A DNA stretch of 5,762 nt from Methylococcaceae bacterium (GTDB lineage: Bacteria > Pseudomonadota > Gammaproteobacteria > Methylococcales > Methylomonadaceae): positions 1 to 5,762 of the forward strand of contig WTBX01000426.1 of assembly GCA_013138855.1 (NCBI GenBank), given 5' to 3'. Below, in pieces: positions 5,121 through 5,762 of the stretch (positions are counted from its first letter, which is position 1; every line of letters starts with the position of its first letter). Made by a program: the position numbers and the translations under genes. Below the pieces are notes generated by a model that was given only the letters and a program-made list of their open reading frames with translations, made no database searches and had not been told where the DNA came from.

Positions 5121-5762
5121 ATGAAATTATTTTTAAAAATATTACTGATAATCTTTATTTCATTAAAACCGCATTTATCTTTTGCTATCGAGGAATCCGT
5201 CACTTTAAAACAAAAATTCAAAAGTGTTAGCTTTAGAGTACGGCAAAACCTTAAACGAGATGCTATTTATAATTTTAAGAGTTATCTTGTGCGGGATATG
5301 TTCGATCCTATGGAGTGGGCGCAGCGAAAGTACTGGAGAGGATTAGGGCAACATCATATTTTTCCATTAGAAGAACATCAAGTGTTCCCCGAAGATTTTC
5401 TTAAGGAAATAATGCTTTTAAGAAAAGCTGTGAATGGTACAACAGACCGAGAATATTCTGATCTTGTAATGCCTCTTTTTCTAGCAGATAAACCGTCCAT
5501 TTCACGATTTCCAAAAATTAAAACGCATTTGACTGCCAAATTTGAAACGTATTATGAAGATTCGCAACAGGAATTAATGTTTTTAGAAAGGCTTCTTGAT
5601 AATAAATCTGATAAGCAAATAGCACAAATGCTAACATCATTTTGGCTTGGTCAGATAGGACCTTATTTTTCTGGTGCTGCAAAGCTTTATCCTTATATAT
5701 TGGCTGCAAAAGACCCTATTACCCCAGTCATTTATAGACGTTATTATTATGCCGATGCGAAA
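5121..5762 (+). CDS. Exported protein of unknown function, 3' end outside window
   Basis: The frame stays open from the ATG to the window edge, giving 214 residues. The N-terminus is a typical Sec signal peptide: Lys residues at 2 and 6, a hydrophobic core LFLKILLIIFISL, and a probable signal peptidase I site after SFA (residue 22). The mature protein should be periplasmic or secreted; no lipobox Cys is present. It is rich in aromatic and charged residues and looks helical, with WAQRKYWRGLG (66-76), GQHHIFPLEEHQVFP (76-90), FWLGQIGPYFSG (174-185) and IYRRYYY (204-210). No domain is recognised. HHIFP (78-82) is reminiscent of the His-His-I-x-P motif of HNH/Endo VII-like toxin nucleases, but the supporting residues are not evident, so I do not call it a nuclease. 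The 23-bp spacing after recB suggests one transcript; a functional link with RecB is not implied, since the protein is exported. Confidence 0.8.
   Translation, partial: MKLFLKILLIIFISLKPHLSFAIEESVTLKQKFKSVSFRVRQNLKRDAIYNFKSYLVRDMFDPMEWAQRKYWRGLGQHHIFPLEEHQVFPEDFLKEIMLLRKAVNGTTDREYSDLVMPLFLADKPSISRFPKIKTHLTAKFETYYEDSQQELMFLERLLDNKSDKQIAQMLTSFWLGQIGPYFSGAAKLYPYILAAKDPITPVIYRRYYYADAK

Noticed and set aside
4865..5221. 118-codon open frame on the minus strand spanning the recB end and the next gene start
   Set aside because: It overlaps two well-supported + strand genes, including a clear signal peptide, and shows no protein family features.
5346..5393. HNH/Endo VII-type toxin nuclease active site around HHIFP
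   Set aside because: Only the short His-His motif is present; the rest of a known nuclease fold could not be recognised and the gene is incomplete.
5518..5709. 63-codon minus-strand open frame
   Set aside because: It lies entirely inside the exported protein gene and has no supporting motif.

Overview
The window looks like a piece of an AT-rich gammaproteobacterial chromosome. The main taxonomic clue is a full-length RecB, the helicase-nuclease subunit of RecBCD. The AT-rich codon use and the GC-rich palindromic spacer repeats would fit sulfur-oxidising (Thiotrichales/Beggiatoa-like) or methane-oxidising (Methylococcales-like) lineages. That placement is an impression from memory and was not tested by search.

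Layout, all genes on the + strand. Positions 2-142 are the Lys/Ala/Glu-rich C-terminal tail of an unidentified protein. An intergenic stretch with an 11-bp inverted repeat follows (143-392). Next comes a 13-codon leader ORF (393-434) with a good ribosome-binding site. Its stop codon overlaps the start of a 239-aa class III nucleotidyl cyclase-like protein (434-1153). The cyclase domain keeps one metal-binding Asp and the transition-state Asn. The first metal Asp is replaced by Glu and the usual Arg is missing, so it is either a divergent cyclase (possibly of the Pycsar PycC type) or a catalytically weakened one.

The 422-bp gap 1154-1575 contains no gene but is packed with palindromic DNA. It holds a small A/T hairpin, a 104-bp MITE with GTAAGT...ACTTAC ends and a perfect 8-bp target duplication (IS66-like hallmarks), a stem-loop at 1332-1370, and a 160-bp inverted-repeat element with TAACTACTCA ends. 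That last element stops only 10 bp before recB, which has no recognisable Shine-Dalgarno sequence.

recB (1576-5097) has every SF1A helicase motif and a complete C-terminal nuclease site. Neither recC nor recD adjoins it inside the window, so the usual recC-recB-recD cluster is at least partly broken up here. Twenty-three bases after recB, with no terminator between, begins an exported protein of unknown function (5121 to the window edge, 214 codons seen).

No complete new multi-gene system can be shown. The best leads are the cyclase with its overlapping leader peptide and the two mobile palindromic elements next to recB.
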